Below, one piece after another: positions 1 through 9,085 of a stretch of 64,000 bases of DNA. Both the position numbers and the translations under genes were made by a program. The notes beneath the pieces were generated by a model. That model did no database searches. It had not been told where the DNA came from and saw only the letters and a program-made list of their open reading frames with translations. Each line of letters opens with the position of its first letter. Position 1 is the first letter of the stretch. This DNA is from Burkholderia seminalis DSM 23518. GTDB lineage: Bacteria > Pseudomonadota > Gammaproteobacteria > Burkholderiales > Burkholderiaceae. The stretch is from positions 372,001 to 436,000 of the forward strand of contig NZ_CADFDK010000006.1 in assembly GCF_902832885.1 (NCBI RefSeq), written 5' to 3'.

Positions 1-1065
1 CCCGAGGCTCTTCTTCACGTAGCCCACGTCGCCCGCGCGGAAGTCGGCTGTCTGCGCCTTCGGCCCCGTGTCGAACACGGTCATCCGCGCCTCGCCCTGC
101 AGGTAGTACTGCCATTCGTCCGCGTTCGGATGCCAGTGCAACTCGCGCATGCCGCCCGGATGGACCGTGACGAGCGCCGCCGCGACCGTCGTCGAGATGT
201 TGAAGTTGGTGCTGTCCGCGATCCGCACTTCGCCGCCGCGCGTCTTCTTGACGGGTTTCATGTCGCCGAGCGAGAAGATGAACGGATGCGGCGGCGCGCC
301 GGCCGACGAGGCCGATGCGCGCTGCGCGTCCGCGAGCGGGCCCGGTTCGTCGCCCTGGAAGATCCACAGGTTGTCGAGCGGAATGTTCCTGAACGCGTCG
401 GCCGGCACGCCGAAGTTGAGCGCGAGCACGTCCGGCGGCGTATGCGCGACCCAGTCGGTCAGCAGCAGCGTATTGAATTCCGATGCGCGGCCGTTATCGA
501 ACGCGAGCAGGAATTCGGCGCCGTCGGTGCCGAGGCCCTGCAGCGAATGCGGCAGGCCCGGCGGGAAATACCAGAGATCGCCGGTCTTGACGTCCTGCAC
601 CGACGGCCGCCCGAGTTCGTCGAGCACGGTGATCCGGCAGCGGCCGTCAAGCATGATTGCCCACTCGGCCTGCTGGTGCCAGTGCATCTCGCGAATGCCG
701 CCGCGCGTGAGGCGCATATTGACGCCGGAAATGGTTTCGGAAATCGCAAAATCGTCCTGCGTGACCTCGCGCGCCCACCCGCCGTTTTGAATGCGTTTAT
801 GGGCATTATTGAAAGACGCCCAGAATAACGGCATCCCGTTGATATCGGTGGCAGGCGGATCCTGAAAAGACGGGAATTGATTCGCCAATGCGGGATTTTG
901 TGGCCCCGGGTCGGTCAATCCCTGTGTGTTGCGCGCGTTGATCGCCCCTTCCGGCGGACTGTCCGGATTGCCGAACGACGCGGCTTTGGCCGTTACGGCA
1001 AGGCCTGCGGCGGCAATGGCGCCAGCCGTATTCGCCAGCATCTTGCGTCGAGAAAGATTCGTCAT
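1..1065 (-). CDS. Oxalate decarboxylase-family bicupin, Tat-exported (3' end outside window)
   Basis: About 355 residues are visible; the C-terminus lies beyond the left edge. The N-terminus has a twin-arginine motif (SRRKML) followed by a hydrophobic Ala-rich stretch ending AKA, so export by Tat is likely. There are two cupin metal sites: HWHQQAEW (His at about 128 and 130) and HWHPNADEW (about 310 and 312). Their spacing matches bicupin oxalate decarboxylases, which convert oxalate to formate and CO2 with Mn. A SEFNT segment sits where the OxdC active-site lid (SENST) is expected and keeps the lid Glu. The start is the ATG at 1065, chosen for the Tat signal. It is divergent from the RpiR regulator. 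Oxalate as substrate is inferred from family. Confidence 0.87.
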   Translation of the reverse strand, partial: MTNLSRRKMLANTAGAIAAAGLAVTAKAASFGNPDSPPEGAINARNTQGLTDPGPQNPALANQFPSFQDPPATDINGMPLFWASFNNAHKRIQNGGWAREVTQDDFAISETISGVNMRLTRGGIREMHWHQQAEWAIMLDGRCRITVLDELGRPSVQDVKTGDLWYFPPGLPHSLQGLGTDGAEFLLAFDNGRASEFNTLLLTDWVAHTPPDVLALNFGVPADAFRNIPLDNLWIFQGDEPGPLADAQRASASSAGAPPHPFIFSLGDMKPVKKTRGGEVRIADSTNFNISTTVAAALVTVHPGGMRELHWHPNADEWQYYLQGEARMTVFDTGPKAQTADFRAGDVGYVKKSLG

Positions 1066-1464
1066 GATTGCCTCTTCATTATTTCGATTGAGCGAATTTC
1101 CATTACGGAATACATGCCGTTTTCTGATTATCGAAAATCGAACATCCCGTCACGCAAGTTAAATCCAAATCGACGCAAAACTTAAATGAATTATTGACCT
1201 GAATTAATGATTTAATGTGATTCGCTTTAATTTTGTAATGATCGCGATACCGCGGGACACGACTGGCGGAACGGCTCACCGCGACATTCAAGGCGAACGA
1301 TCCGCCAATCGATCGGCGATTCAGGGGTTGAGCCGTGCGAACGCCGGTTCGTCGCGCACCTATCACCCATCCTCACACCATAGTTTTTATCCGCTGGCGC
1401 GAATGATTTTGGCTTTGTCAGATAGATGACATTCGATCACCAAACGACAACGATCTAACAGCCG
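1066..1464. other. AT-rich divergent intergenic region
   Basis: About 400 bases between the bicupin gene and the RpiR-type gene. It is clearly more AT-rich than its surroundings, especially around 1150-1245. It probably holds the promoters of both divergent genes. No convincing operator or gene was seen. Confidence 0.5.
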
Positions 1465-2364
1465 ATGACTTGCGCGTTCGCCCGTACCGTCGAATCCCGC
1501 TACGCGGAGCTGACACCGACCGCCAAGCGCATCGCGAGCTACATGCTCGCGAACCTCGACCGTCTGGGGCTCGAGACTGCCGACCAGATCGCGCAGCAGG
1601 CCGGCACCAGCGGCATCTCGGTCGGGCGCTTCCTGCGCAGCGTGGGCTACCGCAATCTCGACGACCTGAAGCGCGAGCTGCGCGGCGGCAGCGATCGTCC
1701 GTGGATGATCACCGACCGGCTCGACGAATACCGCCGCACGGTGGGCACGCACTCGGTCGACGGCGATGTCGGCGGCAACGACGGCGCCCGCCGCGGCGAA
1801 CGCGCGCTCGCGTTGTCGCTCGAACGCGAGCTCGATGCGATCCGCCACGTGTACCGGCTCGCCGAAGGCCCGGTGTTCGCGCAGGTCGCCGACCGGATCG
1901 CACAGGCCGACGCGGTGTTCATCCTCGGCATCCAGTCGACGCGCGGCATCAGCAACGCCTTCAGCAGCTACCTCGAATACTTGCGCCCGCGCGTGTTCTA
2001 TTCCGATGGCCAGTCGGGCTCGTACGTCGATTCGCTGAACTCCGAATTCGAGCGGCCGTACTGCATCGTTACCGATACGCGTGCGTATTCGCGCGGCGCG
2101 CGCCGCTATTGCCAGGCGGCCGCCGAGCGCGGGCAGCCGTTCGCGCTGGTCACCGACCTGTCGTGCCCGTGGGCGCGCGACTGGCCGTCCGACCTGCTGC
2201 AGGTGAAGACCGATGTCGGCCAGTTCTGGGATTCGCTCGCGCCGCTCACCTGCCTGTTCAACCTGCTGATCACGGCCGTGGTCGACCGCCTCGGCCCCGC
2301 GATCGACCGCCGCGTCGAACGCAACCGCGAACTGCAGCGCACGTTCGACCAATTCGAATCCTGA
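1465..2364 (+). CDS. MurR/RpiR-family transcriptional regulator (HTH + SIS)
   Basis: 299 residues, usual family length. Residues 1-80 form the RpiR helix-turn-helix region (LTPTAKRIASYM, then SGISVGRFLRSVGY). Residues about 130-270 form a SIS sugar-phosphate-binding domain (VFILGIQSTRGISNAFSSYL). Members such as MurR sense amino-sugar phosphates, including MurNAc-6-phosphate. It ends 17 bases before ddpX and faces the same way, so it probably regulates the peptidoglycan-dipeptide operon that follows; a muropeptide-derived effector is inference. Confidence 0.85.
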   Translation: MTCAFARTVESRYAELTPTAKRIASYMLANLDRLGLETADQIAQQAGTSGISVGRFLRSVGYRNLDDLKRELRGGSDRPWMITDRLDEYRRTVGTHSVDGDVGGNDGARRGERALALSLERELDAIRHVYRLAEGPVFAQVADRIAQADAVFILGIQSTRGISNAFSSYLEYLRPRVFYSDGQSGSYVDSLNSEFERPYCIVTDTRAYSRGARRYCQAAAERGQPFALVTDLSCPWARDWPSDLLQVKTDVGQFWDSLAPLTCLFNLLITAVVDRLGPAIDRRVERNRELQRTFDQFES

Positions 2365-2381
2365 GCGAGACCGCCCTGCCG

Positions 2382-2945
2382 ATGAACGATCACCGCCTCG
2401 TCGAAATCACGCCCGCCACGCATCGCGTCGACATCGATCTCGTCTACGCGACCGACCGCAACCTGACCGGCAAGCCGATCTACCGCCAAGCGCACTGCCT
2501 GCTGCTGGCGCCGGCCGAGGCCGCGTTGCGGCGGGCGGTCGACATCGCGGCGCAAGCCGGCTTCACGCTGCGCATCTACGACGCGTACCGGCCGCCGCAG
2601 GCGCAGCAGGTCCTGTGGGATTTCCTGCCCGACCCGAACTTCATCGCCGATCTCGGCCGCGGCTCGAATCACAGCCGCGGCACCGCACTCGACCTGACGC
2701 TCGTCGCCGCGAACGGCGAGCCGCTCGACATGGGTACCGGTTTCGACGAGATGGTCGCCGCGTCGGGTCACTTCCACGCCGGGCTGCCTGAAGCCGTGCA
2801 ACGCAACCGCCTGCTGCTGCTCGGCGTGATGCACGCGGCCGGCTTCGCGCACATCGACAGCGAATGGTGGCACTACGAACTGCCCGGCTCGCACGCGCTG
2901 CCGCAGATCGACGACGCGGCAAGCGGCCCGTGGCGCCTGATGTAA
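2382..2945 (+). CDS. ddpX: D-alanyl-D-alanine dipeptidase
   Basis: 187 residues, typical for the VanX/DdpX family of zinc dipeptidases that cut free D-Ala-D-Ala. The zinc-site signatures are present: SNHSRGTALDLTL (SxHxxGxAxD) in the middle and SEWWHYE (ExxWH) near the C-terminus. There is no signal peptide, so it is cytoplasmic. It lies between the RpiR regulator and the dipeptide-transport genes, as in ddpXABCDF of E. coli, where it releases D-Ala from imported wall dipeptides. The start at 2382 begins a protein with full homology; the longer open frame upstream overlaps the regulator and is not coding. Confidence 0.92.
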   Translation: MNDHRLVEITPATHRVDIDLVYATDRNLTGKPIYRQAHCLLLAPAEAALRRAVDIAAQAGFTLRIYDAYRPPQAQQVLWDFLPDPNFIADLGRGSNHSRGTALDLTLVAANGEPLDMGTGFDEMVAASGHFHAGLPEAVQRNRLLLLGVMHAAGFAHIDSEWWHYELPGSHALPQIDDAASGPWRLM

Positions 2946-3006
2946 CGACGATGCACGTCCCCCTCACCGTTCACGTTCAACGACTTCAACGACAGATGGA
3001 GCGCCC

Positions 3007-4608
3007 ATGAAATTCCCGACATCCCGACTCGTCGCGGCGCTGGCCGCCGCGGCCGTTCTCGCCGCCGTTCCGCTTTGCGCCGCGCATGCGGAAACACCGA
3101 AGGACATGTTCGTGATGGCCACGCTGCTCGACGAATTCACGACGCTCGACCCGGGCGAGATCTACGAACTGGTGCCGGAGGAATACGTCGCGAATACCTA
3201 TGACCGGCTCGTGCGCGTCGACCTGCGCGATCCGTCGAAATTCAACGGCGACGTCGCGCAGTCGTGGACGGTGAGCACCGACGGCCTGACCTATACGTTC
3301 AAGCTGCGCCCGGGCCTCAAGTTCCACTCGGGCAATCCGCTGACGGCCGACGACGTCGCCTGGTCGATCCAGCGCGCGGTGCTGCTCGACAAGGGCCCGG
3401 CCGCCGTGCTGACCGGCATCGGCCTGACGAAGGCGAACGTCGGCGCGAACGTGAAGAAGCTCGACGACCAGACGATTGCCGTCACCACCGACCGCAAGTA
3501 CGCGCCGACGTTCGTGCTGAACGTGCTCGGCTCGTGGCCCGCGTCGGTGCTGGACAAGAAGCTGCTGCTGTCGCATCAGCAAGGCAACGACTTCGGCAAT
3601 GCGTGGCTGAAGACCAACGAAGCCGGCTCCGGCGCGTACAGGCTGGTCAAGTGGACGGCCGGCGACAGCCTCGTGCTGCAGCGCTTCGACGGCTACCGGT
3701 TGCCGCTCGCGATGAAACGCATCGTGCTGCGCCACGTGCCCGAGGCCGCGAGCCAGCGCCTGCTGCTCGAAAACGGCGACGTCGACGCGGCGCGCGACCT
3801 GAGCCCCGACGATCTGGCGTCGGTCGTGAAATCGGGCAAGGCGAAGGTATCGGCTTCGCCGCAGGCGACGCTGTTGTATCTCGGCCTGAACACGAAGAAC
3901 CCGACGCTCGCGAAGCCCGACGTGCAGGAAGCGCTGAAATGGCTCGTCGACTATGCGGGCATCCAGGGCAACGTCGTGAAGACGACCTACAAGGTGCACC
4001 AGACCTTCCTGCCCGAAGGCTTCCTCGGCACGTTGAACGCGAACCCCTACAAGCTCGACGTCGCGAAGGCGAAGGCGCTGCTCGCGAAGGCCGGCGTGCC
4101 CGACGGCTTTTCGGTGACGATGGACGTGCGCAACGACTATCCGTACACGGAAATCGCGCAGGCGGTGCAGGCGAACTTCGCGCAGGCGGGCATCAAGGTG
4201 CAGTTGATCCCCGGCGACAACAAGCAGACGCTCGCGAAATACCGCGCGCGCCAGCACGACATCTACATCGGCGAATGGTCGGCCGACTACATCGATCCGC
4301 ACAGCAACGCGCAGGGTTTCGCGTGGAATCCGGACAACTCCGACAAGTCGAGCTATAAAATGCTGGCCTGGCGCAACAGCTGGGACATCCCGCAACTGAC
4401 GAAGGAGACCGACACCGCGCTCGCCGAGCCGACCGCCGCGAAACGCGCGCAGCGGTATCAGGCGATGCAGAAGGAAGTGCTCGCGCACTCGCCGTTCGTG
4501 ATCATGTTCGAGAAAGTCGCGCAGGTCGCGACACGGCCCGGCGTGAGCGGGCTCGAGGTCGGGCCGATCAACGATCTCGTGTCGTACCGCAACCTGAAGA
4601 AGCAATAA
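3007..4608 (+). CDS. Dipeptide ABC transporter, periplasmic substrate-binding protein (family 5)
   Basis: 533 residues with a Sec signal peptide (hydrophobic stretch ending CAAHA, about residues 5-28) and the SBP_bac_5 fold. Family hallmarks include FKLRPGLKFHSGNPLTADDV near residue 100. It is preceded by a GGAG ribosome site. It is the first transport gene after ddpX and lies 10 bases before the first permease. By position it corresponds to DdpA and should bind D-Ala-D-Ala or similar dipeptides, but sequence alone cannot separate it from DppA-type relatives. Confidence 0.88.
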   Translation: MKFPTSRLVAALAAAAVLAAVPLCAAHAETPKDMFVMATLLDEFTTLDPGEIYELVPEEYVANTYDRLVRVDLRDPSKFNGDVAQSWTVSTDGLTYTFKLRPGLKFHSGNPLTADDVAWSIQRAVLLDKGPAAVLTGIGLTKANVGANVKKLDDQTIAVTTDRKYAPTFVLNVLGSWPASVLDKKLLLSHQQGNDFGNAWLKTNEAGSGAYRLVKWTAGDSLVLQRFDGYRLPLAMKRIVLRHVPEAASQRLLLENGDVDAARDLSPDDLASVVKSGKAKVSASPQATLLYLGLNTKNPTLAKPDVQEALKWLVDYAGIQGNVVKTTYKVHQTFLPEGFLGTLNANPYKLDVAKAKALLAKAGVPDGFSVTMDVRNDYPYTEIAQAVQANFAQAGIKVQLIPGDNKQTLAKYRARQHDIYIGEWSADYIDPHSNAQGFAWNPDNSDKSSYKMLAWRNSWDIPQLTKETDTALAEPTAAKRAQRYQAMQKEVLAHSPFVIMFEKVAQVATRPGVSGLEVGPINDLVSYRNLKKQ

Positions 4609-4618
4609 GATTCGCCGC

Positions 4619-5689
4619 ATGTCGACTCCCGCCTCCTCACTCGAAGCACTGCGCACGCTGCCCGCGCGTCGCCCGGCCGTGCGCTGGGCGCTGCGCGTGC
4701 TGCGCTGGGCGCTCACGCTCGCCGTCACGTTCGCGGGGCTGCTCGCGCTGACGTTCGTGATCGGCCGCAAGGTGCCGATCGATCCCGTGCTCGCGATCCT
4801 CGGCGATCGCGCGTCGGCCGACGCATACGCGGCCGAACGCATCGCGCTCGGGCTCGACAAGCCGCTCGCCACGCAATTCATGATTTACGTGCGCGACGTG
4901 CTGCACGGCAATCTCGGCGTGTCGCTGCTGACCGCGAACCCGGTGCTCGACGACATCCGGCGCGTGTTCCCGGCCACGCTCGAACTCGCGACGATCGCCA
5001 CGCTGATCGGCATCGCGATCGGCGTGCCGCTCGGTGTCGCGGCCGCCGTGAAGCACAACCGGCCGATCGATCACATCGCGCGCTTCGTCGGGCTGATCGG
5101 CAATTCGGTGCCCGTGTTCTGGCTCGGGCTGATGGGGCTGCTGCTGTTCTACGCACGGCTGCACTGGGTCGGCGGGCCCGGCCGGCTCGACCCCGTGTAC
5201 GACGGGATGGTCGACCCGCGCACGGGCAGCCTGCTGATCGACGCCGCGCTCGCCGGCGAGTGGGACGTGTTCCGCAACGCGGTGTCGCACATCGCGCTGC
5301 CGGCCGCGATCCTCGGCTACTACTCGGTCGCGTATCTCAGCCGCATGACGCGCTCGTTCATGCTCGACCAGTTGAGCCAGGAATACATCGTCACCGCGCG
5401 CGCGAAGGGCTTGTCGGAACGGCGCGTGATCTGGCGGCATGCGTTCGGCAACATCGCGGTGCCGCTGCTGACCGTGATCGCGCTTACGTACAGCAACCTG
5501 CTCGAAGGCTCGGTGCTGACCGAGATCGTGTTCGCGTGGCCGGGGCTCGGTTCGTACTTGACCGGCGCGCTGTTGAACGCCGACATGAACGCGGTGCTCG
5601 GCGCGACGCTCGTGATCGGCGCGATGTTCATCACCGTCAACCTGCTGACCGACGCGCTCTACCGCGTGTTCGATCCGCGTGCGCGCTGA
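4619..5689 (+). CDS. Dipeptide ABC transporter permease (DppB/DdpB type)
   Basis: 356 residues, inner-membrane permease of the BPD_transp_1 family. One N-terminal membrane segment (about 25-48) is followed by a five-helix core starting near residue 120. The cytoplasmic EAA loop that contacts the ATPases is visible as ARAKGLSERRVIWRHAFGN. It is ten bases downstream of the binding-protein gene and clearly in the same operon. It forms the translocation pore with the next permease. Confidence 0.9.
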   Translation: MSTPASSLEALRTLPARRPAVRWALRVLRWALTLAVTFAGLLALTFVIGRKVPIDPVLAILGDRASADAYAAERIALGLDKPLATQFMIYVRDVLHGNLGVSLLTANPVLDDIRRVFPATLELATIATLIGIAIGVPLGVAAAVKHNRPIDHIARFVGLIGNSVPVFWLGLMGLLLFYARLHWVGGPGRLDPVYDGMVDPRTGSLLIDAALAGEWDVFRNAVSHIALPAAILGYYSVAYLSRMTRSFMLDQLSQEYIVTARAKGLSERRVIWRHAFGNIAVPLLTVIALTYSNLLEGSVLTEIVFAWPGLGSYLTGALLNADMNAVLGATLVIGAMFITVNLLTDALYRVFDPRAR

Positions 5690-5755
5690 GGGCTACGCCG
5701 ACATGACCGCTTTCCCCCCGCTTCTTTCATCGCCGATGCCGAAGGTCGTCCAATC

Positions 5756-6670
5756 ATGAACACCGAGCGCCTCACGCCGCGCGCGTGGCTGCTGTCCGAT
5801 GCGCCCGCGTCGCGCTCGCAGGCCGCACTCGGCCTCGCGTACCGACGCTGGCGCCGGTTCGCCACCAATCCGCTCAACCTGTTCGGGCTCGCGATCCTCG
5901 TCGCGCTGATCGTCGTCGCGATCATCGGCCCGCTGATCATGCCGCACGACCCACTGCGCCAGGTGCTGTCCGACCGGCTGCTGCCGCCCGGCTCGCCGTC
6001 GCACTGGTTCGGCACCGACCAGCTCGGCCGCGACATCCTTTCGCGGCTGATCGCCGGCTCGCGCCTCACGCTCGGCATCGCGCTGCTCGTCGTCGTGATC
6101 GTGGTGCCGATCGGCCTCCTGATCGGCACCACGGCCGGCTATTGCGGCGGCTTCGTCGACAGCGTGCTGATGCGCATCACCGACATCGCGCTCGCGTTCC
6201 CGAAGATCGTGCTCGCACTCGCGTTCGCGGCCGCGCTCGGGCCCGGCGTGATCAACGCGGTCGTCGCGATCTCGATCACCGCGTGGCCCGCGTATGCGCG
6301 GCTCGCGCGCGCGGAGACGATCCGCATCGCGCAAGCCGACTACATCCACGCCGCGCGGCTGCAGGGCGCGTCGGGCCCGCGCATCCTGCTGCGCTACATC
6401 ATGCCGCTGTGCATGTCGTCGGTGATCGTGCGCGCGACGCTCGACATGGCCGGCATCATCCTGACCGTCGCGGGCCTCGGCTTTCTCGGCCTGGGCGCGC
6501 AACCGCCGAGCCCCGAATGGGGCTTCATGGTCGCATCGGGCCGCAACGTGCTGCTCGACGCGTGGTGGGTCGCGACGCTGCCCGGCATCGCGATCCTGCT
6601 CGTGAGCCTCGCGTTCAACCTGCTCGGCGACGGGCTGCGCGACGTCTTCGATCCCCGCCATGGAGCATGA
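5756..6670 (+). CDS. Dipeptide ABC transporter permease (DppC/DdpC type)
   Basis: 304 residues. The N-terminal segment typical of DppC proteins (FATNPLNLFGLAILV) is followed by an extracytoplasmic stretch with GTDQLGRDILSRLI, a DppC signature, then a five-helix permease core with an EAA loop (AARLQGASGPRILLRYIMP). The partner permease is 66 bases upstream; the first ATPase gene overlaps its 3' end by 11 bases, which suggests coupled translation. Confidence 0.9.
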   Translation: MNTERLTPRAWLLSDAPASRSQAALGLAYRRWRRFATNPLNLFGLAILVALIVVAIIGPLIMPHDPLRQVLSDRLLPPGSPSHWFGTDQLGRDILSRLIAGSRLTLGIALLVVVIVVPIGLLIGTTAGYCGGFVDSVLMRITDIALAFPKIVLALAFAAALGPGVINAVVAISITAWPAYARLARAETIRIAQADYIHAARLQGASGPRILLRYIMPLCMSSVIVRATLDMAGIILTVAGLGFLGLGAQPPSPEWGFMVASGRNVLLDAWWVATLPGIAILLVSLAFNLLGDGLRDVFDPRHGA

Positions 6671-7565
6671 CATGCCGACGAATACCGCCCCCGCGCCCGC
6701 CCCACTCTGCGAGATCGACGGGCTGAAGATCGGCTTTCGCGGCCACGACGGCGTCGTCACCGACGCCGTGCGCGACCTGTCGCTGACGCTCGCGCCCGGC
6801 GAACGGCTCGGCATCGTCGGCGAATCGGGCTCCGGCAAGTCGCTGACGGGCCGCGCGCTGCTCGGCCTGCTGCCCGACGCCGCCCGCTGGTCGGCGCGCA
6901 CGATGCGCTTCGCGGGCCACGACCTGCTCGCGATGTCGCCGCGCGAGCGCCGGCGGCTGTGCGGCAGCCAGATGGGCATGATCCTGCAGGACCCGAAGTA
7001 TTCGCTGAACCCGGTGATGACAGTCGCGAAGCAGATGGGCGAAGCGTTTCGTCTGCACGAGCCCGGGCTGCGCGGCCGCGCGCTGCGCGACCGGATCGTC
7101 GACGCGCTCTCCGCCGTGCAGATCCGCGACCCGGCGCGCGTCGCCGATGCGTATCCGCATGAATTGTCGGGCGGCATGGGCCAGCGCGTGATGATCGCGA
7201 TGATGGTGTCGACCGGCCCGCGCCTGCTGATCGCCGACGAACCGACGTCCGCGCTCGACGTCGCGGTGTCGATGCAGGTGCTCGCGGTGCTCGACGCGAT
7301 GATCGCGCGCCACGGCACGGGCCTGATGTTCATCAGCCACGACCTGCCGCTCGTGATGTCGTTCTGCGACCGCGTCGCGGTGATGTATGCGGGCCGCGTG
7401 GTCGAGACCTGCGCCGCGCGCGACCTGCGCGACGCCTCGCATCCCTACACGCGCGGGCTGCTCGCGGCGACCCCGCCGCTCGCGAACCCGCCCGACGAAC
7501 TGCCCGTGCTGCGCCGCGATCCGGCGTGGCTCGAGCCCGCCGGCCGACAGGAGGCAGCACGATGA
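6660..7565 (+). CDS. Dipeptide ABC transporter ATP-binding protein (DppD/DdpD type)
   Basis: 301 residues, peripheral ATPase. Walker A GESGSGKS (about residues 57-64), signature LSGGMGQR, Walker B LLIADEPTSALD and the H-loop SHDLPL are all intact. The C-terminal oligopeptide/dipeptide domain is short. Signature LSGGMGQR is typical of the D-type subunit, which pairs with the F-type subunit next door. A start at 6672 (second Met) is possible. Confidence 0.9.
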   Translation: MEHDMPTNTAPAPAPLCEIDGLKIGFRGHDGVVTDAVRDLSLTLAPGERLGIVGESGSGKSLTGRALLGLLPDAARWSARTMRFAGHDLLAMSPRERRRLCGSQMGMILQDPKYSLNPVMTVAKQMGEAFRLHEPGLRGRALRDRIVDALSAVQIRDPARVADAYPHELSGGMGQRVMIAMMVSTGPRLLIADEPTSALDVAVSMQVLAVLDAMIARHGTGLMFISHDLPLVMSFCDRVAVMYAGRVVETCAARDLRDASHPYTRGLLAATPPLANPPDELPVLRRDPAWLEPAGRQEAAR

Positions 7566-8338
7566 TCGACGTCGATCACGCATCGATCCGTTTCCCGACC
7601 CGCACGGGTCACGTCGACGCCGTGCGCGACGCGAGCTTCGCGGTGCGCGACGGCGAAGTGTTCGGGCTCGTCGGCGAATCGGGTTCCGGCAAGTCGACGC
7701 TGTTGCGTGCGCTGACGGGCCTGGTGCCGCTCGCGTCCGGCAGCCTGTCGATCGACGGACGGCCGGTCGGCGGCACGCCCGATCGCGCGTTCCGCCGCCA
7801 CGTGCAGATGGTGTTCCAGGATCCGTACGCGTCGCTGCATCCGCGCTTCACGGTCGACCAGACGTTGCGCGAGCCGCTGTCGATCCATGCGATCGGCGAC
7901 GCCGATGCGCGCATCGCCCGCGCGCTGTCCGAGGTCGGCCTCGGCCCCGCGTTCCGTTTTCGCTATCCGCACCAGTTGTCGGGCGGCCAGCGGCAGCGCG
8001 TCGCGATCGCGCGTGCGTTGATCGTCGAACCGCGCGTGCTGCTGCTCGACGAACCGACGTCCGCACTCGACGTGTCGGTGCAGGCAGAAATCCTGAACCT
8101 GCTGCGCCGCCTGCATCGCGAACGCCAGCTGACGATGATCCTCGTGAGCCACAACCTCGCGGTGATCGGCTTCCTGTGCCAGCGCGTCGCGGTCATGCAG
8201 CACGGCGAGATCGTCGAACAGCTCCGTGTCGAGGACGTGCGGGCAGGACAGGTCGCACGCGACTACACGCGCACGCTGCTGAACGCGACCGAAGGCTACC
8301 GCCGTCTCGACCCGGTGGTTGCAACACCGGCGAACTGA
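7562..8338 (+). CDS. Dipeptide ABC transporter ATP-binding protein (DppF/DdpF type)
   Basis: 258 residues. Walker A GESGSGKST, signature LSGGQRQR, Walker B LLLDEPTSALD and H-loop SHNLAV are intact. Its start codon overlaps the stop of the preceding ATPase gene by four bases, so the two are translationally coupled and probably form the heterodimeric motor of the importer. It is the last gene of the ddp-like operon. The protein is shorter than many DppF proteins because the C-terminal oligopeptide-specific extension is largely missing. Confidence 0.9.
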   Translation: MIDVDHASIRFPTRTGHVDAVRDASFAVRDGEVFGLVGESGSGKSTLLRALTGLVPLASGSLSIDGRPVGGTPDRAFRRHVQMVFQDPYASLHPRFTVDQTLREPLSIHAIGDADARIARALSEVGLGPAFRFRYPHQLSGGQRQRVAIARALIVEPRVLLLDEPTSALDVSVQAEILNLLRRLHRERQLTMILVSHNLAVIGFLCQRVAVMQHGEIVEQLRVEDVRAGQVARDYTRTLLNATEGYRRLDPVVATPAN

Positions 8339-8467
8339 CATCCGCGCGACGCGCCGGCGTGCGATACTCGGCACGCCACGCGCCGGCTGGCCGTTGCATG
8401 GAACCCTTGCGCGCCACGCGGGTCCATTTCCTTTCATCAACAGCTCAATCGCAATAGGGAGGCGTTC

Positions 8468-8722
8468 ATGCTGCAATTCATCGAAACCCTGGTCGTCGGG
8501 CTCATCGTCGGCCTCCTCGCCCGCGCGCTCAAGCCCGGCGACGACAAGATGGGTATCCTGATGACCGTCGTGCTCGGCGTCGTCGGCTCGCTGATCGCCG
8601 GCTACGTCGGCCGCGCCGCCGGCTGGTATGCGCCGGGCCAGGGCGCCGGCTGGATCGCGTCCATCATCGGCGCGATCGTGCTGCTCGTGGTCGTCGGCGC
8701 GATCCGCAAGCGCACGGGCTGA
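8468..8722 (+). CDS. GlsB/YeaQ/YmgE-family small membrane protein
   Basis: 84 residues with three predicted membrane helices and the glycine-rich motifs of the transglycosylase-associated family (LIVGLLARALKPG, VVLGVVGSLIAGYVG). Members are stress-induced inner-membrane proteins of uncertain function. It is preceded by an AGGGAGG-like ribosome site and followed by a strong terminator, so it is monocistronic. A second family member lies at 49912-50172. Confidence 0.85.
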   Translation: MLQFIETLVVGLIVGLLARALKPGDDKMGILMTVVLGVVGSLIAGYVGRAAGWYAPGQGAGWIASIIGAIVLLVVVGAIRKRTG

Positions 8723-8746
8723 ACACCGCGCTCGCGTCGTGTCAAT

Positions 8747-8780
8747 GCAAAACGGCCGCTCGTCAGAGCGGCCGTTTTGC
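8747..8780 (+). terminator. Intrinsic terminator after the GlsB-type gene
   Basis: A perfect 15-bp inverted repeat with a four-base loop (gtca). The stem is flanked by AAAA on one side and TTTT on the other, so it can stop transcription from both directions. It starts 24 bases after the stop codon at 8722. Confidence 0.9.
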
Positions 8781-9085
8781 TTGTGGCGAGCCGGAGACCG
8801 GGTAACTACCGACTCGTTGGCTTCGCAACGATTCAACGGCACGCTCCCCCATCCGCCGCTGGTCTTCCAGCGAGCGTACGCGACCGGCGAATCCCCGACT
8901 TGCGGGCGCGCAAATTTGAGATAAATTGATTGAAGGAATAACGCGCGGTTTGCTTATTCCCTTTATTTCCATTTTTCGATTCAAGAGGTCCGATGGTTTT
9001 GCCGTTTACGCATACAGCATCGCAGCGTTGACGGACTGCCACCCGAGCGGCCCCGCTGCGACGCGCTTCCTCTCTGGAGCCTGTC
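8781..9085. other. Intergenic region, no gene recognised
   Basis: About 300 bases between the terminator and the fimbrial-like gene. Its last part (8925-8990) is AT-rich and may hold the promoter of the downstream gene. No RNA gene, repeat or coding frame could be supported. Confidence 0.4.

Noticed and set aside
2986-4881. A 631-codon open frame antisense to the dipeptide-binding protein gene
   Set aside because: Same reason: low-complexity Arg/Val/Ala composition and no domain, while the plus strand encodes an obvious SBP.
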